From Herbiconiux moechotypicola (GTDB lineage Bacteria > Actinomycetota > Actinomycetes > Actinomycetales > Microbacteriaceae): 64,000 nucleotides of DNA. Numbering within the stretch: position 1 is the stretch's first letter; each line of letters opens with the position of its first letter. Below the pieces are notes generated by a model. It made no database searches and had not been told where the DNA came from. It saw nothing but the letters and a program-made list of their open reading frames with translations. The translations under genes were made by a program, and so were the position numbers. Below, piece by piece: positions 33,306-41,773 of the stretch. The DNA lies in assembly GCF_024979255.1 (NCBI RefSeq), contig NZ_JANLCN010000003.1, forward strand, positions 186,001 through 250,000, given 5' to 3'.

Positions 33306-34376
33306 ATGCTCGTCAGCCAGATCCCGGCCCTCAAGGAGTACTGGTACATCGTCGCGTACTCCCGCGACGTCGACAAGAAACCCGTCCGTGTGCGCCTGCT
33401 CGGCGACGACTACGTGGTGTGGCGTGGCCGCAAGGGCCTCGTCGGCGCCGCCCTCGACGAATGCCCGCACCGCGGCTCGCGCCTCTCGCAGGGCTGGATC
33501 GAGAACGGCGACATCGTGTGCCCGTACCACGGCTGGTCGTTCGACCCCACGGGAGCCTGTACGCGCATCCCGCAGAACGACCCAGACAAGCCCATCCCGC
33601 CGCGCGCCCGCTCGCTCTCGGTGCTGGTGGAGGAGCGCTACGGCTTCGTGTGGGTGTGCCCCGGCATGCCGCGGGCGAACATCCCCGAGCTGCCCGAGGC
33701 CGAAGACCCCTCGTTCACGCTCATCTACGAGATCCTCGAGGAATGGGACGCCTCGGCCCCGCGGGTGATCGACAACGCCCTCGACATCTCGCACGTGGCC
33801 TGGACGCACAAGAACAGCATCGGCGACTCCTCCGCCCCGCGCGTGAACGACATGATCGTCACCCGCGACGGGCACCACCTGAAGTCGAGGGTGAGCTACC
33901 GCGCCAAAGTGAGCGCGGCCCTGCGAGCCAGCACGGGCATCCAGTCGGAGTTCACCGAGCGTGTCACCAACTCCGAACTGGTGCAGCCCTTCGTGTTCAA
34001 AGACGTGATGGAGTACGAGACCGGCATGAAGCACGTGCTCATGAAGGTCGCCACGCCGATCGACGACACGCACACGCTGTTCTGCCAGTTCATCGCCCGC
34101 AACGACGACCCCGACGCCGAGAAGCAGGCGGGCATCGTGGCGCTCGACCGGCAGATCCAGGATGAGGACAAGGAGCTGCTGCAGTGCATCAGGCCCGAGT
34201 TCCCGCTCGAGATCCAGACCGAGATGCACACGCGCACCGACCGCATGACCGTGGAGTTCCGTAAGATCCTGGCCGAGCTGGCGAGCGAGAGCTCGATGGT
34301 GCCGCCCGACCGGGCCTGGGCCACCCCGTTCCTGCAGGCGACCAGGGCCGAGGTGCAGGCGGCGGGCCTGCGATGA
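33306..34376 (+). CDS. Rieske non-heme iron oxygenase alpha subunit (VanA-like)
   Basis: A complete 356-residue VanA/phthalate-dioxygenase-type oxygenase. The Rieske cluster ligands are C53, H55 (ECPHRGSRLSQG) and C72, H75 (CPYHGWSFD). The bridging Asp and iron His residues are in LDISHVAWTH (D160, H163, H168). The family performs O- or N-demethylation or ring hydroxylation with electrons from a VanB-type reductase, which is the next gene. The opening KEYWYIVAYSRDVDKKPVRV is typical. ATG 33306 has AAAGGAC upstream. It coexists with the split oxygenase upstream, so the operon encodes two oxygenase activities served by one reductase. Confidence 0.92.
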   Translation: MLVSQIPALKEYWYIVAYSRDVDKKPVRVRLLGDDYVVWRGRKGLVGAALDECPHRGSRLSQGWIENGDIVCPYHGWSFDPTGACTRIPQNDPDKPIPPRARSLSVLVEERYGFVWVCPGMPRANIPELPEAEDPSFTLIYEILEEWDASAPRVIDNALDISHVAWTHKNSIGDSSAPRVNDMIVTRDGHHLKSRVSYRAKVSAALRASTGIQSEFTERVTNSELVQPFVFKDVMEYETGMKHVLMKVATPIDDTHTLFCQFIARNDDPDAEKQAGIVALDRQIQDEDKELLQCIRPEFPLEIQTEMHTRTDRMTVEFRKILAELASESSMVPPDRAWATPFLQATRAEVQAAGLR

Positions 34377-35320
34377 GCGTGCTCACCGAGCTCGACCTGC
34401 GGGCGACCGTGGCCGAGCGCATCGAGGAGGCCGACGGCATCGTGTCGGTGGTGCTCACTCCGCCGGCCGGGTCCCGGCTGCCGGAGTGGGCGCCCGGGGC
34501 GCACGTCGACCTCGAACTGCCGGGCGGACTGGTGCGGCAATACTCCCTGAGCGGCGACCCGGCCGATGGCTCGGGCTACACGATCACCGTGCTCGACGAA
34601 CCGGGCGGGCGCGGCGGGTCGCGGGCCGTGCACGACCTCTCGCTGGGGTCGACGGTGCGGCTGCGCGGCGTGCGCAACCACTTCGTGCTCACCGAGGAGC
34701 CGTCCTACGTGTTCGTCGCGGGTGGGATCGGCATCACGCCGCTGCGCCCCATGATCGAGGAGGTCGAACGGCTGGGACTGCCGTGGGAGCTGCACTACGC
34801 GGGCCGGTCGCGGGCGTCGATGGCCTTCGTAGACCGGCTGGTGGCGGAGCATCCGTCTCGGGTGGCGGTCTACGCGCGCGACGAGGGCGGCTCGCTCGAC
34901 CTCGCGGCCGTCGTCGCCGCATCATCCGGGGCCGCCCTCTACTGCTGCGGTCCCGGCCGCATGATCGACGCCGCCGAGACCCTGTGCCGCAACGCCGGGC
35001 GCGAACTGCACCTCGAACGGTTCGCGGCCGGCGACGGCGTCGAGGTGTTCTCGGCCGACGACCAGCCCTTCGAGGTGCATCTCGCCCAGTCGGGCATCAC
35101 CATCGTCGTCGAGCCGGGGCAGACCATCCTCGACGTGGCCGAAGCCGCGGGTGCCGACGTGTTCGGCTCGTGCCTCGAGGGCATCTGCGGCACGTGCGAG
35201 ACGCGCGTGCTCGACGGGGTGCCCGACCACCGCGACTCCGTGCTGAACGGGGAGGAGACCGGCACCATGATGATCTGCGTCTCGCGGGCGGCCTGCCCGC
35301 GGCTCACGCTCGACGCGTGA
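34373..35320 (+). CDS. VanB-type oxygenase reductase (FMN, NAD(P)H, plant-type 2Fe-2S)
   Basis: A 315-residue phthalate-dioxygenase-reductase-type protein. The flavin motif is RQYS (55-58), the pyridine nucleotide site VFVAGGIGITPLRPM (about 113-127), and the C-terminal plant-type ferredoxin domain has CLEGICGTC with a fourth Cys in MMICVSRA. Electrons flow NAD(P)H to FMN to [2Fe-2S] and on to the Rieske clusters encoded upstream. It overlaps the oxygenase gene by 4 bp. It has no extra Rieske domain, unlike NdmD, so the free Rieske protein at 32515 is needed to couple it to the catalytic-only subunit. Confidence 0.93.
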   Translation: MSVLTELDLRATVAERIEEADGIVSVVLTPPAGSRLPEWAPGAHVDLELPGGLVRQYSLSGDPADGSGYTITVLDEPGGRGGSRAVHDLSLGSTVRLRGVRNHFVLTEEPSYVFVAGGIGITPLRPMIEEVERLGLPWELHYAGRSRASMAFVDRLVAEHPSRVAVYARDEGGSLDLAAVVAASSGAALYCCGPGRMIDAAETLCRNAGRELHLERFAAGDGVEVFSADDQPFEVHLAQSGITIVVEPGQTILDVAEAAGADVFGSCLEGICGTCETRVLDGVPDHRDSVLNGEETGTMMICVSRAACPRLTLDA

Positions 35321-35880
35321 GCACGACGCCCTACGCTCGGACTGTGACCGCCACCATCCGCTTCGAGGCCCCCGTCGTGACCCGCGGCGAGCGCCGCATC
35401 GCGTTCCTGCCGGCCGAGGCCAGCGCGGCGCTGCCGTCGCGCGGACAGGTCGCGGTGGAGGGCACGCTCGACGGACGGCCGTTCGAGGTAGCGGTCGTCG
35501 AGCCCGACGGGCTGCGCGGGCACTGGATCGACGTGGAGCGGCTGTCGGCCGGTCTGCAGGGCGATCCGGCCGGCGCGCCCGAGTCGGTGACGCTCGAGTT
35601 CGCCCCGGCGGGCACGTGGCCGGAACCCGAGGTGCCGGCAGACCTGCAGACCGCACTCGACGGCGCCCCCGCATCCGCCGCCACCTGGGCCGACATCACG
35701 CCGATGGCCCGCTGGGAGTGGGTGCGCTGGATCGCGTCGACCCGCAGCCCCGGCACCCGCGCCAGGCGGGTCGAGGTGGGCATCGACAAGCTCGACCGCG
35801 GCTCGCGGCGACCGTGCTGCTTCGACCTGTCGTCGTGCACCGACCCCGAGCTGGCCAAGAGCGGCAAGCTGGCCCGCTGA
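35317..35880 (+). CDS. DUF1905 / YdeI-like protein
   Basis: A 187-residue protein. The N-terminal half (TATIRFEAPVVTRGERRIAF, then LPAEASAALPSRGQVAVEGT) matches DUF1905. The C-terminal half (DLQTALDGAPASAATWADIT, WEWVRWIASTRSPGTRARRV) is the helical YdeI/OmpdA-like bacteriocin-protection domain. The two-domain combination is common in actinobacteria; its biochemical role is unknown. GTG 35317 overlaps the reductase stop as GTGA, but GTG 35344 gives a cleaner DUF1905 start; neither has a good ribosome site. It is probably not part of the oxygenase pathway despite the overlap. The last 25 residues contain a Cys pair, PCCFDLSSC, of unknown meaning. Confidence 0.78.
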   Translation: MSTTPYARTVTATIRFEAPVVTRGERRIAFLPAEASAALPSRGQVAVEGTLDGRPFEVAVVEPDGLRGHWIDVERLSAGLQGDPAGAPESVTLEFAPAGTWPEPEVPADLQTALDGAPASAATWADITPMARWEWVRWIASTRSPGTRARRVEVGIDKLDRGSRRPCCFDLSSCTDPELAKSGKLAR

Positions 35881-35910
35881 CACCGGGCGCCCTCCAACTC
35901 CTCCTCCGCC

Positions 35911-36876
35911 TCACCCGAGCGTGAGCACCACGTGCCCGCGCTTGCCTCCCTCGGCGTGCCGGTGCGCCTCGGCCACCCGGTCGAGTGGGTAGCTCGCCTC
36001 CACCGGAGCATCGAGCACCCCTCGCCGTGCGAGTTCGGCCGTCGTCCTCAGATCGGCGGCCACGCGCGCCTCGGGCCGCAGCCCCGTGAACGCGATCACA
36101 GCGCGCCGACGCCCCACGATCCGGGTCCACGCCGCCTGCACCAGGATCGCGAACGACGGCACGGTCGTCATGTACAGCCCGTCCTCCTCGAGCAGTCGCC
36201 GGGCCCTCCGGTAGCCGAGCTTTCCCGCCACATCGAACACCACGTCGAACGGCCCCGCCCCGGCCACAGCGGCCTGGTCGCTGTACGGCACCGCCACGTC
36301 GGCCCCGAGCGACTTCACGAACCCCACGTTCGCCGCACTGCTCGTTCCCGTCACCACGGCGCCGGTCACCTTCGCGAGCTGCACCGCCGCACTGCCCACC
36401 GCTCCCGAGGCCCCGTTCACCAGCAGCCGCTGCCCGGCGCGCAGACCCGCCGTCTCCTCCAGGAACGACATCGCGGTCGCGTCGACGAGTGCCGCCGCCC
36501 GCACAGGATCGATGCCCTCAGGCACCCGCTCGACGGCGCCGCCCTCCCCGACCACCACGTACTCGGCATGTCCGCCCATCGCGGCGTTCGTCGCCCCGAA
36601 CACCAGCTCTCCCACCGAGAACCGCCGTGCGCCCGGCCCGAGCGCCACCACCCGGCCGCAGAAGTCGCTGCCGAGCACCCGGATACGCGGCCTCGCCGGA
36701 CCGAAGGCGAGTCGCGCGAACCACGGCGTGCCCGACCTCGCCGCCACGTCGGACGCCCCGACCGTCGAGGCGAGCACACGCACCAGCACCTCCCCCTTCG
36801 ACGGCTCCGGTCGCGGGAGCCCTTCCGCCGTCACCACCTCGGGCCCGCCGAAGCGCCGGTACACCGCAGCCCTCAC
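35911..36876 (-). CDS. NAD(P)-dependent alcohol dehydrogenase / quinone reductase-like (MDR superfamily)
   Basis: A 321-residue zinc-independent medium-chain dehydrogenase. The opening [20 protein letters not shown], the mid-segment [20 protein letters not shown] and the nucleotide loop [19 protein letters not shown] are typical of quinone oxidoreductase-like enzymes using NADPH. It is the third gene of a minus-strand operon: membrane protein, XRE regulator, then this gene, with its GTG start overlapping the XRE stop by 4 bp. It should therefore be under the XRE repressor and its twin operators. Substrate unknown. Confidence 0.88.
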   Translation of the reverse strand: MRAAVYRRFGGPEVVTAEGLPRPEPSKGEVLVRVLASTVGASDVAARSGTPWFARLAFGPARPRIRVLGSDFCGRVVALGPGARRFSVGELVFGATNAAMGGHAEYVVVGEGGAVERVPEGIDPVRAAALVDATAMSFLEETAGLRAGQRLLVNGASGAVGSAAVQLAKVTGAVVTGTSSAANVGFVKSLGADVAVPYSDQAAVAGAGPFDVVFDVAGKLGYRRARRLLEEDGLYMTTVPSFAILVQAAWTRIVGRRRAVIAFTGLRPEARVAADLRTTAELARRGVLDAPVEASYPLDRVAEAHRHAEGGKRGHVVLTLG

Positions 36877-37097
36877 GACCCCGCTCCCGGGTACTGGAAC
36901 ACCGCGTCGAGCGTCACCCCGAACACCGCGGCGATCTGGAACGCCATCTCGAGCGAGGGCGAGTACCGCCCCTGCTCGATCGCGATGACCGTCTGACGGG
37001 TCACCCCGAGGGCGTCGGCGAGCTGCGCCTGCGTCATCTCCCCGTGCTCGAAGCGCAGGGCCCGGATGTGGTTGGTGACGCGGGTCGGTTTCACCAT
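36873..37097 (-). CDS. Small XRE-family HTH repressor
   Basis: A 74-residue Cro/C1-type protein, almost all [23 protein letters not shown], then [20 protein letters not shown], ending with a short hydrophobic [12 protein letters not shown] tail. This short form (YozG-like) is very often encoded beside a small DUF-type membrane protein in actinobacteria and firmicutes, as here. ATG 37097 directly follows the membrane protein stop. The two 18-bp palindromes upstream of the operon are likely its binding sites, giving autorepression. Confidence 0.9.
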   Translation of the reverse strand: MVKPTRVTNHIRALRFEHGEMTQAQLADALGVTRQTVIAIEQGRYSPSLEMAFQIAAVFGVTLDAVFQYPGAGS

Positions 37098-37098
37098 G

Positions 37099-37539
37099 TC
37101 ACAGCCCCCGGCGGTAGGCGGCGAGCTTGACGATCGAGCTCGAGACCGCCTGCAGCACGAAGCCGAGATAGATCACGTTGGCGATCCAGAACGGCGGCCA
37201 CTCGGCCAGCGCCATCACCAGCGCCGCCAGCGCCCCGGCGGCCACGACCCACCAGGTGCGCAGGGTGCCCAGCCGGTCGATCTCACGGTCACGCGCATCC
37301 GCCCGCAGCGGATCGGTGCCGGCCTGCCCTCCGCGCACCACACCCGCGGCGATCTCCATCACGATGCGCAGCACGATCGCCGCCACCATCGCGGCGCCGA
37401 TCGACACCAGCAGCGGCACCTGATAGTCGCTCTCGGCGAGCGGATGCACGCCACCGGCGAGCACCACGGCGACATAGGCCGCGTAGACCCCGGCCGAGAC
37501 CACCAGGTACACCCAGGTACCCCGCTCTTCGTAGGACAT
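37099..37539 (-). CDS. Small integral membrane protein of the XRE operon
   Basis: A 146-residue protein with four predicted membrane helices ([80 protein letters not shown]). A charged cytoplasmic loop ([16 protein letters not shown]) lies between helices 2 and 3. No catalytic motif is seen. I start it at ATG 37539, where GGAGGG is well placed; an ATG twelve bases upstream would put the ribosome site inside the gene. Similar four-helix proteins commonly accompany YozG-like repressors; their role is unknown and could be signal sensing. Confidence 0.85.
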   Translation of the reverse strand: MSYEERGTWVYLVVSAGVYAAYVAVVLAGGVHPLAESDYQVPLLVSIGAAMVAAIVLRIVMEIAAGVVRGGQAGTDPLRADARDREIDRLGTLRTWWVVAAGALAALVMALAEWPPFWIANVIYLGFVLQAVSSSIVKLAAYRRGL

Positions 37540-37552
37540 GCCACCCTCCATA

Positions 37553-37616
37553 TGTCAGGAATCTTTGACATGCCCAACGTAAAGAAAAGACCACACCGTG
37601 TCAAGAGTCTTTGACA
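37553..37616 (-). promoter_or_regulatory. Promoter and twin 18-bp operators of the membrane protein-XRE-dehydrogenase operon
   Basis: TGTCAGGAATCTTTGACA (37553-37570) and TGTCAAGAGTCTTTGACA (37599-37616) differ at only two positions and share TGTCA/TGACA arms. On the minus strand TTGACA (37604-37599), a 17-bp spacer and TACGTT (37581-37576) form a good vegetative promoter. One operator covers the -35 box; the other sits at the expected transcription start. This is a classic repressor layout and the XRE protein is the obvious ligand. Confidence 0.75.
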
Positions 37617-37629
37617 CGGTGTGGTCTTT
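37586..37629 (-). terminator. Intrinsic terminator of the upstream membrane gene, overlapping the next promoter
   Basis: AAAGACCACACCGTGTCAA (37586-37604) and TTGACACGGTGTGGTCTTT (37611-37629) are perfect 19-base complements around a 6-base loop. Read leftwards the stem ends in TTT followed by TCTTT, a usable U-tract, only 6 bp after the stop of the 37636 gene. The loop region is also one of the two operators, and the stem contains the -35 box of the next operon, so one sequence serves termination, promotion and repression. Confidence 0.75.
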
Positions 37630-37635
37630 CCGCAC

Positions 37636-38379
37636 TCAGCGCGCCCGCACCAGCTTCAGTCCGGCCACGATCACCGGAGCCATCAGCGGCACGAACGCGA
37701 TCGCCGCGATCGGCCCGAGGTTGAACATCGGCACCACGAACGCGAGGAACGGCAGCGGCGCGATCCACCAGCTCACGACCCGCGCCCGCGCGAGCCCGAG
37801 CGTGAGCAGCGGGATCCCGACGAGCGTGAACAGCTGCGCGGTGATGAGCCACACCGCCACGCTCCCCTCCTTCGCCGCGCCGTCGAGGGCGAGTGCCTGT
37901 TCGGGCGTCAGCACGTTCCCCGCAGCGACGAGGAACCAGTCCGAGAGCAGCAGGCCCGACATCTGCACCGCGCCGAATCCCACGATCGTCGCGAGCAGCG
38001 ACACCCACACCCGGCCCCGGCGGCCGACGAGGGTGATGAGTCCCATCACACCGAGCGCGAGCGCTACCCACGAGTAGTGCAGCAGGTTGGCCGAGAGGAT
38101 GCTCGTGGCCGGGTCGGCGGCGAGCGAGGCGATGTAGCCGGCGTCGCCCTCGGCGGTCTGCGGAGGCGAGAAGAGCATGCCGCCCGCGAACAGCAGCGGG
38201 AAAGCCGTGAGGGCGATGCCCGCGACGCGGCGGAGGCCGGTCGGCACGACGCGGTTCACCGCGTCGAGGTCGCGGCCGGTGCGGTCGCGGCCAGGGCCGG
38301 AGGCGGCGCCGGCGACCGCGGTCCCGGCGGTGGTCGACTCCGGGGATCCGGAGACGGCGGGAGCGAAGATGTCAGACAT
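37636..38379 (-). CDS. Hypothetical integral membrane protein
   Basis: A 247-residue protein with a polar 45-residue N-terminus and about six membrane helices (GIALTAFPLLFAGGMLFSPP; YSWVALALGVMGLITLVGRR; VSLLATIVGFGAVQMSGLLL; VWLITAQLFTLVGIPLLTLG; WWIAPLPFLAFVVPMFNLGP; and a last one). I do not recognise a family; the layout is like DUF4386/DUF998-type proteins. ATG 38379 has AAAGGA upstream. It stands alone, with a strong terminator after it and 135 bp to the two-component system before it, which may or may not control it. Confidence 0.75.
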   Translation of the reverse strand: MSDIFAPAVSGSPESTTAGTAVAGAASGPGRDRTGRDLDAVNRVVPTGLRRVAGIALTAFPLLFAGGMLFSPPQTAEGDAGYIASLAADPATSILSANLLHYSWVALALGVMGLITLVGRRGRVWVSLLATIVGFGAVQMSGLLLSDWFLVAAGNVLTPEQALALDGAAKEGSVAVWLITAQLFTLVGIPLLTLGLARARVVSWWIAPLPFLAFVVPMFNLGPIAAIAFVPLMAPVIVAGLKLVRAR

Positions 38380-38455
38380 GGGAGGGGTTCCTTTCGAGGT
38401 CGGTCAAGCGATGACCTCACCCTCTCGAGCGGCTGCCCCGGGCCCCCAGGGGGCG

Positions 38456-38502
38456 GCATCCCGCATCCGGTCCCGTCTTCGGTCCCGGGTCGGCCGGGAT
38501 GC
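38456..38502. terminator. Possible terminator downstream of the two-component operon
   Basis: GCATCCCG (38456-38463) pairs with CGGGATGC (38495-38502) around a 31-base GC-rich loop that could fold further. It lies 13 bp past the stop of the response regulator gene (minus strand). There is no U-tract, so support is modest. I see nothing else in the rest of this gap (38380-38514) except the AAAGGA serving the membrane protein gene. Confidence 0.35.
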
Positions 38503-38514
38503 ACGGCAGGCGCC

Positions 38515-39177
38515 TCAGAGCCGCCCGAACCCCGAGTCCCGAGCCCGCACGATCGCCTCGGCGCGGTCGGCGACCTGCAGTTTCGCGAAGATGTTCGAGG
38601 TGTTGTTGCGCACCGTCTTCGGGGCGAGGAACAGCGCCGACGCGATCTGCGCGTTCGATCTCCCCGCCGCGAGCAGGTCGAGGATCTCGCGCTCACGCGG
38701 CGTCAGCTGCGGAAACACCTCGGCGGGCAGCCGCGACGGCGGACCCGACACGAAGAACTCCGCCACCCGGCGGGCGATCGCGGCGCCGAACAGCAGTCCG
38801 CCGTCGGCGACGATCTCGATCCCCTGCCTGATCTCCTCCTGCGACGCGCCCTTCAACAGGTAGCCGCGGGCGCCGGCGCGCATCGCGGCGAACACCGTCT
38901 CGTCGTCGTTCGACATGGTGAGCACGAGCACCCCCACGTGCGGGTGACGGGCCACGATCTCGCGGGTCGCGGCGATGCCGTCGAGCTCGGGCATCTGCAC
39001 GTCCATCACCACCACGTCGGGCTGGCCGGCGTCGATCACCTCGATGGCGGCCCGCCCGTCGCCGGCGGTGGCGACGACCTCGATCCCCTCGAGCGAGCCG
39101 AGCAGCATGGCCAGCCCGTCGCGGTAGACGGGGTGGTCGTCGACCACGACGACCTCGATCGACTCGGTGCGGCTCAC
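38515..39177 (-). CDS. NarL/FixJ-family response regulator
   Basis: A 220-residue two-domain regulator. The receiver domain has the acidic pair D13-D14, phosphoacceptor D59 in VVVMDVQMPELDG and the Lys in GYLLKGASQEEI. The C-terminal LuxR-type HTH is LTPREREILDLLAAGRSNAQ, ending with TVRNNTSNIFAKLQVADRAE. GTG 39177 overlaps the histidine kinase stop by 4 bp, so the pair is co-expressed. The kinase phosphorylates D59 to switch DNA binding. Targets are not visible; the next gene downstream on the same strand encodes an orphan membrane protein. Confidence 0.94.
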   Translation of the reverse strand: MSRTESIEVVVVDDHPVYRDGLAMLLGSLEGIEVVATAGDGRAAIEVIDAGQPDVVVMDVQMPELDGIAATREIVARHPHVGVLVLTMSNDDETVFAAMRAGARGYLLKGASQEEIRQGIEIVADGGLLFGAAIARRVAEFFVSGPPSRLPAEVFPQLTPREREILDLLAAGRSNAQIASALFLAPKTVRNNTSNIFAKLQVADRAEAIVRARDSGFGRL

Positions 39178-41273
39178 GGGTTTCCCCTTTCGACGGTGAC
39201 GGCGGTGTCGGATGCGCGGGGTCGCGCCGGCGCTCCCCCCACAGGAAGGGTGGCCCGCACCAGAGTGCCGGGCTCGGCGGGGAGGAACTCCACGGTGCCG
39301 CCGAGCTCGGCTGCCCGCTCCGTCATCGAGAGCAGCCCAACCCCGGCCGTCCGATCGGCGGGGATGCCCGCTCCGTCGTCGGCCACCTCCACCACGAGCG
39401 CGCGCTCGCCCGCCGGCCGCAGGCGCACCTCGGCCCGCCCCGCCCCTGAGTGCTTCAGGACGTTCGTGAGCGCCTCGGAGACGATCCGGAAGGCGGCGAC
39501 CTCCACCGCGGCTCCCAGCGGCGGCAGCTCGTCGACGGTCACCGCGATGCTCAGCTGCGGCCCCGCGAGCCGGGCGGCCTGCTGTTCGACGGCGCGGGCC
39601 AACCCGAGGTCGTCGAGAGCGGGTGGGCGCAGGGCGTGCACCAGGCCACGGATCTCGTCCACCACCTCCCGGGACTCGTCGATGGCGGTGTCCAGCACGG
39701 CCAGCGACCGCGCCGGGTCTCGCTGGGCGAGGTTGCGTGCCGTCTCGAGCCGCAGCCTGATGCCGCCGAGCAGCGGTCCGATGCCGTCGTGCAGCTCACG
39801 CCGGAGCCGGGCCCGCTCCTCTTCCCTCGTGGTGACCAGCCCTTCGCGGATCGCCTGCAGCTCGCGCCCGAGCTCGGCATTGCGGAGGCCTGCGGCGGCG
39901 AGCCGCACGATGTCGCCGAGCAGGCGCCGGTCGCGGTGCGAGATCGAGGCTCGGCGCCCCGGTTGCAGCAGGATGCGGCCGATCTCGTGCCCCTCGTAGC
40001 GCAGCGGCAGCTCCAGGGTCTGGTCGGTGGGTGCGCCGGTCGAGGCCGAGAGCGGCGGGCCGGAGGAGCGATCGAGCTCCACTCGGACAGAGCTCGAGGC
40101 GAAGGCCCTGGCCACCGCCCGGGCGAGTTCGTCGAGCTGCGCCTGGGTGTCTCCCGCCTGCTCCAGCCGTCCGGCGAGCTCCGACACCACTTCGTACGGG
40201 TCGCTGCGGGTTCCGTTGACCCAACGCGAGACGAGCCGGGCGAGGCGGTTGCGCAGTGGGGTGTAGACGACGATCACGAGCAGCAGGGCCAGCAGCATGG
40301 TCACGCGGTCGTCGAACAGACTGCCGACGAGCAAGTACAGGGCCAGGTCGACCACGACCACGCCGGCCAGCAGAATGGCGTAGACGAGGGTCCAGCTCAG
40401 CAGCCCGTCGATGGCGTAGAGGCCGTGGCGGGTGACGGCGATCACGATCGACACGCTGACGGCCGCGATGCTCAGGGCGAAGGCCACGTCGGCGACGGCG
40501 GTGGGGAGCACCTGCGTGGCGAGGGTGAGCGCCACGAACACCAGTCCTGCCCAGGTGAGCCAGCGCAGCTGGGCCCGCCGCTCCGCCGTGGCGCCGCGGC
40601 GACGGCTGATGGTCACGGCCAGCGCCCCCACACAGGCGAGCACCGTGGTGGGGAAGGCGAGGGCGAGCAGCACCTGCCAGAGGGCGTCGGGCAACGGCAG
40701 TGCCGGCACCCCGGGGTCGAACCGCACCAGCAGCTCCGACCGGGCGGGATCGCCGTCGGCGAGCACCTCCGCCGGGGCGAGCAGGAAGGTGAGCGGCATG
40801 ACGGCCGCGAGCGCGAGGCTCACGATGCTCACCGCGCGCCAGACTCCGGTGGCGAGCGTGCCGTCGGGGAACAGCAGCAGGATGAGCGGGATGGGGAGCA
40901 CGAGCACCGCACCGAGCCTCACGTAGTACCAGAACCCCCAGGAGGCGAGCACGTCGGCGACCCCACCGACGGACTCCGTGGCCAGGGCATGGTTCACCAA
41001 CCCCACGGCCGGCCCGTCGAGGCCCCAGAGCATGCCGAACACCACCAGCACCACGGCGATCGGGTGCGGGCCGAGTCGCCACATGAGCAGAGCACCCGGA
41101 ATCGTGAGCACGAGCCCTGGAACGGTACCGCTGGAGGCCGAGCCGAACTCCTCCACGATCGGCGCCCCCAGGTCCAGGACCACGGCCACCACGGCGCACG
41201 CCACGACGACCACGACCGCCGCTGCGGCAACCAGCCGCCACAGCACGGTCGCCCGATCCCCCGTGCGGTCCAT
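39174..41273 (-). CDS. Membrane sensor histidine kinase, NarL-system type (HisKA_3)
   Basis: A 699-residue sensor. The N-terminal 330 residues contain about nine membrane helices in two groups. A GAF-like segment follows (VARAFASSSVRVELDRSSG), then the HisKA_3 phosphoacceptor helix EEERARLRRELHDGIGPLLG and the HATPase_c domain with DDGAGIPADRTAGVGLLSM. This is the NreB/LiaS/DesK class that pairs with NarL-type regulators. ATG 41273 is the first start that yields a basic then hydrophobic N-terminus; longer in-frame extensions run through a gap with no coding character. The signal is unknown, likely membrane- or envelope-related because most of the input region is buried in the membrane. Confidence 0.9.
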   Translation of the reverse strand: MDRTGDRATVLWRLVAAAAVVVVVACAVVAVVLDLGAPIVEEFGSASSGTVPGLVLTIPGALLMWRLGPHPIAVVLVVFGMLWGLDGPAVGLVNHALATESVGGVADVLASWGFWYYVRLGAVLVLPIPLILLLFPDGTLATGVWRAVSIVSLALAAVMPLTFLLAPAEVLADGDPARSELLVRFDPGVPALPLPDALWQVLLALAFPTTVLACVGALAVTISRRRGATAERRAQLRWLTWAGLVFVALTLATQVLPTAVADVAFALSIAAVSVSIVIAVTRHGLYAIDGLLSWTLVYAILLAGVVVVDLALYLLVGSLFDDRVTMLLALLLVIVVYTPLRNRLARLVSRWVNGTRSDPYEVVSELAGRLEQAGDTQAQLDELARAVARAFASSSVRVELDRSSGPPLSASTGAPTDQTLELPLRYEGHEIGRILLQPGRRASISHRDRRLLGDIVRLAAAGLRNAELGRELQAIREGLVTTREEERARLRRELHDGIGPLLGGIRLRLETARNLAQRDPARSLAVLDTAIDESREVVDEIRGLVHALRPPALDDLGLARAVEQQAARLAGPQLSIAVTVDELPPLGAAVEVAAFRIVSEALTNVLKHSGAGRAEVRLRPAGERALVVEVADDGAGIPADRTAGVGLLSMTERAAELGGTVEFLPAEPGTLVRATLPVGGAPARPRASDTAVTVERGNP

Positions 41274-41380
41274 GCCCCCATCCTGGCAGCCCGACGGTCC
41301 CGCCCACACGGGACTCCGGTCCCGCATCCCCGGGCGCGACGCCCCCGACAGCGAGCGCCCCAGGCTTGCGTCGCTCCCCC

Positions 41381-41773
41381 TCAGATCGTCTGCGCGCGTT
41401 CCACGAGCGCCAGATGGGCGGTGTACGCAAGCCTCACGTCCGCAGCCGACACCGAAGCCGCGGCGTAACCGGCCTTGGTCTTCAAGCCCAGCAGGCGTCG
41501 AAGGTGCTTCGCCGCACTCGGATCTGCCCGCTCGAGTAGTCCGATCGATTCCTCGTGATTGCCCGAGGCGTTGTAGCCGGCGCCGCGACGGATGCAGATG
41601 GCATCGGCTGCAGCGATCCCCGCGTGAACGGCGAGAGTGACGTAGGCGTCGGCGCTCTCGACCACTCCGCTGGCCGGATCTCGGAGGAACGCTGCCGCAT
41701 CGGCGAATTCGTGTGCTTTTCTCAACCGTGCTGCCGCATCCGCCGGTGTGGCCGGGCGCACCGGCGGTGTCAT
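41381..41773 (-). CDS. HEPN-domain protein, probable toxin of a HEPN/MNT pair
   Basis: A 130-residue all-alpha protein. Texture and size match HEPN domains: ARLRKAHEFADAAAFLRDPA, VESADAYVTLAVHAGIAAAD, GLLERADPSAAKHLRRLLGL. The RNase signature Rx4-6H is met by R114 and H120 in VRLAYTAHLAL. HEPN proteins in such pairs are RNase toxins neutralised by a partner nucleotidyltransferase that AMPylates them. ATG 41773 overlaps the MNT gene stop by 4 bp, the usual order and spacing. An upstream in-frame start was rejected because it covers the MNT gene. Confidence 0.75.
   Translation of the reverse strand: MTPPVRPATPADAAARLRKAHEFADAAAFLRDPASGVVESADAYVTLAVHAGIAAADAICIRRGAGYNASGNHEESIGLLERADPSAAKHLRRLLGLKTKAGYAAASVSAADVRLAYTAHLALVERAQTI

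Noticed and set aside
39450-41468. 672-residue plus-strand frame opposite the histidine kinase
   Set aside because: Composition (His, Gln, Gly, Arg) and lack of motifs show it is an antisense shadow of the kinase gene.
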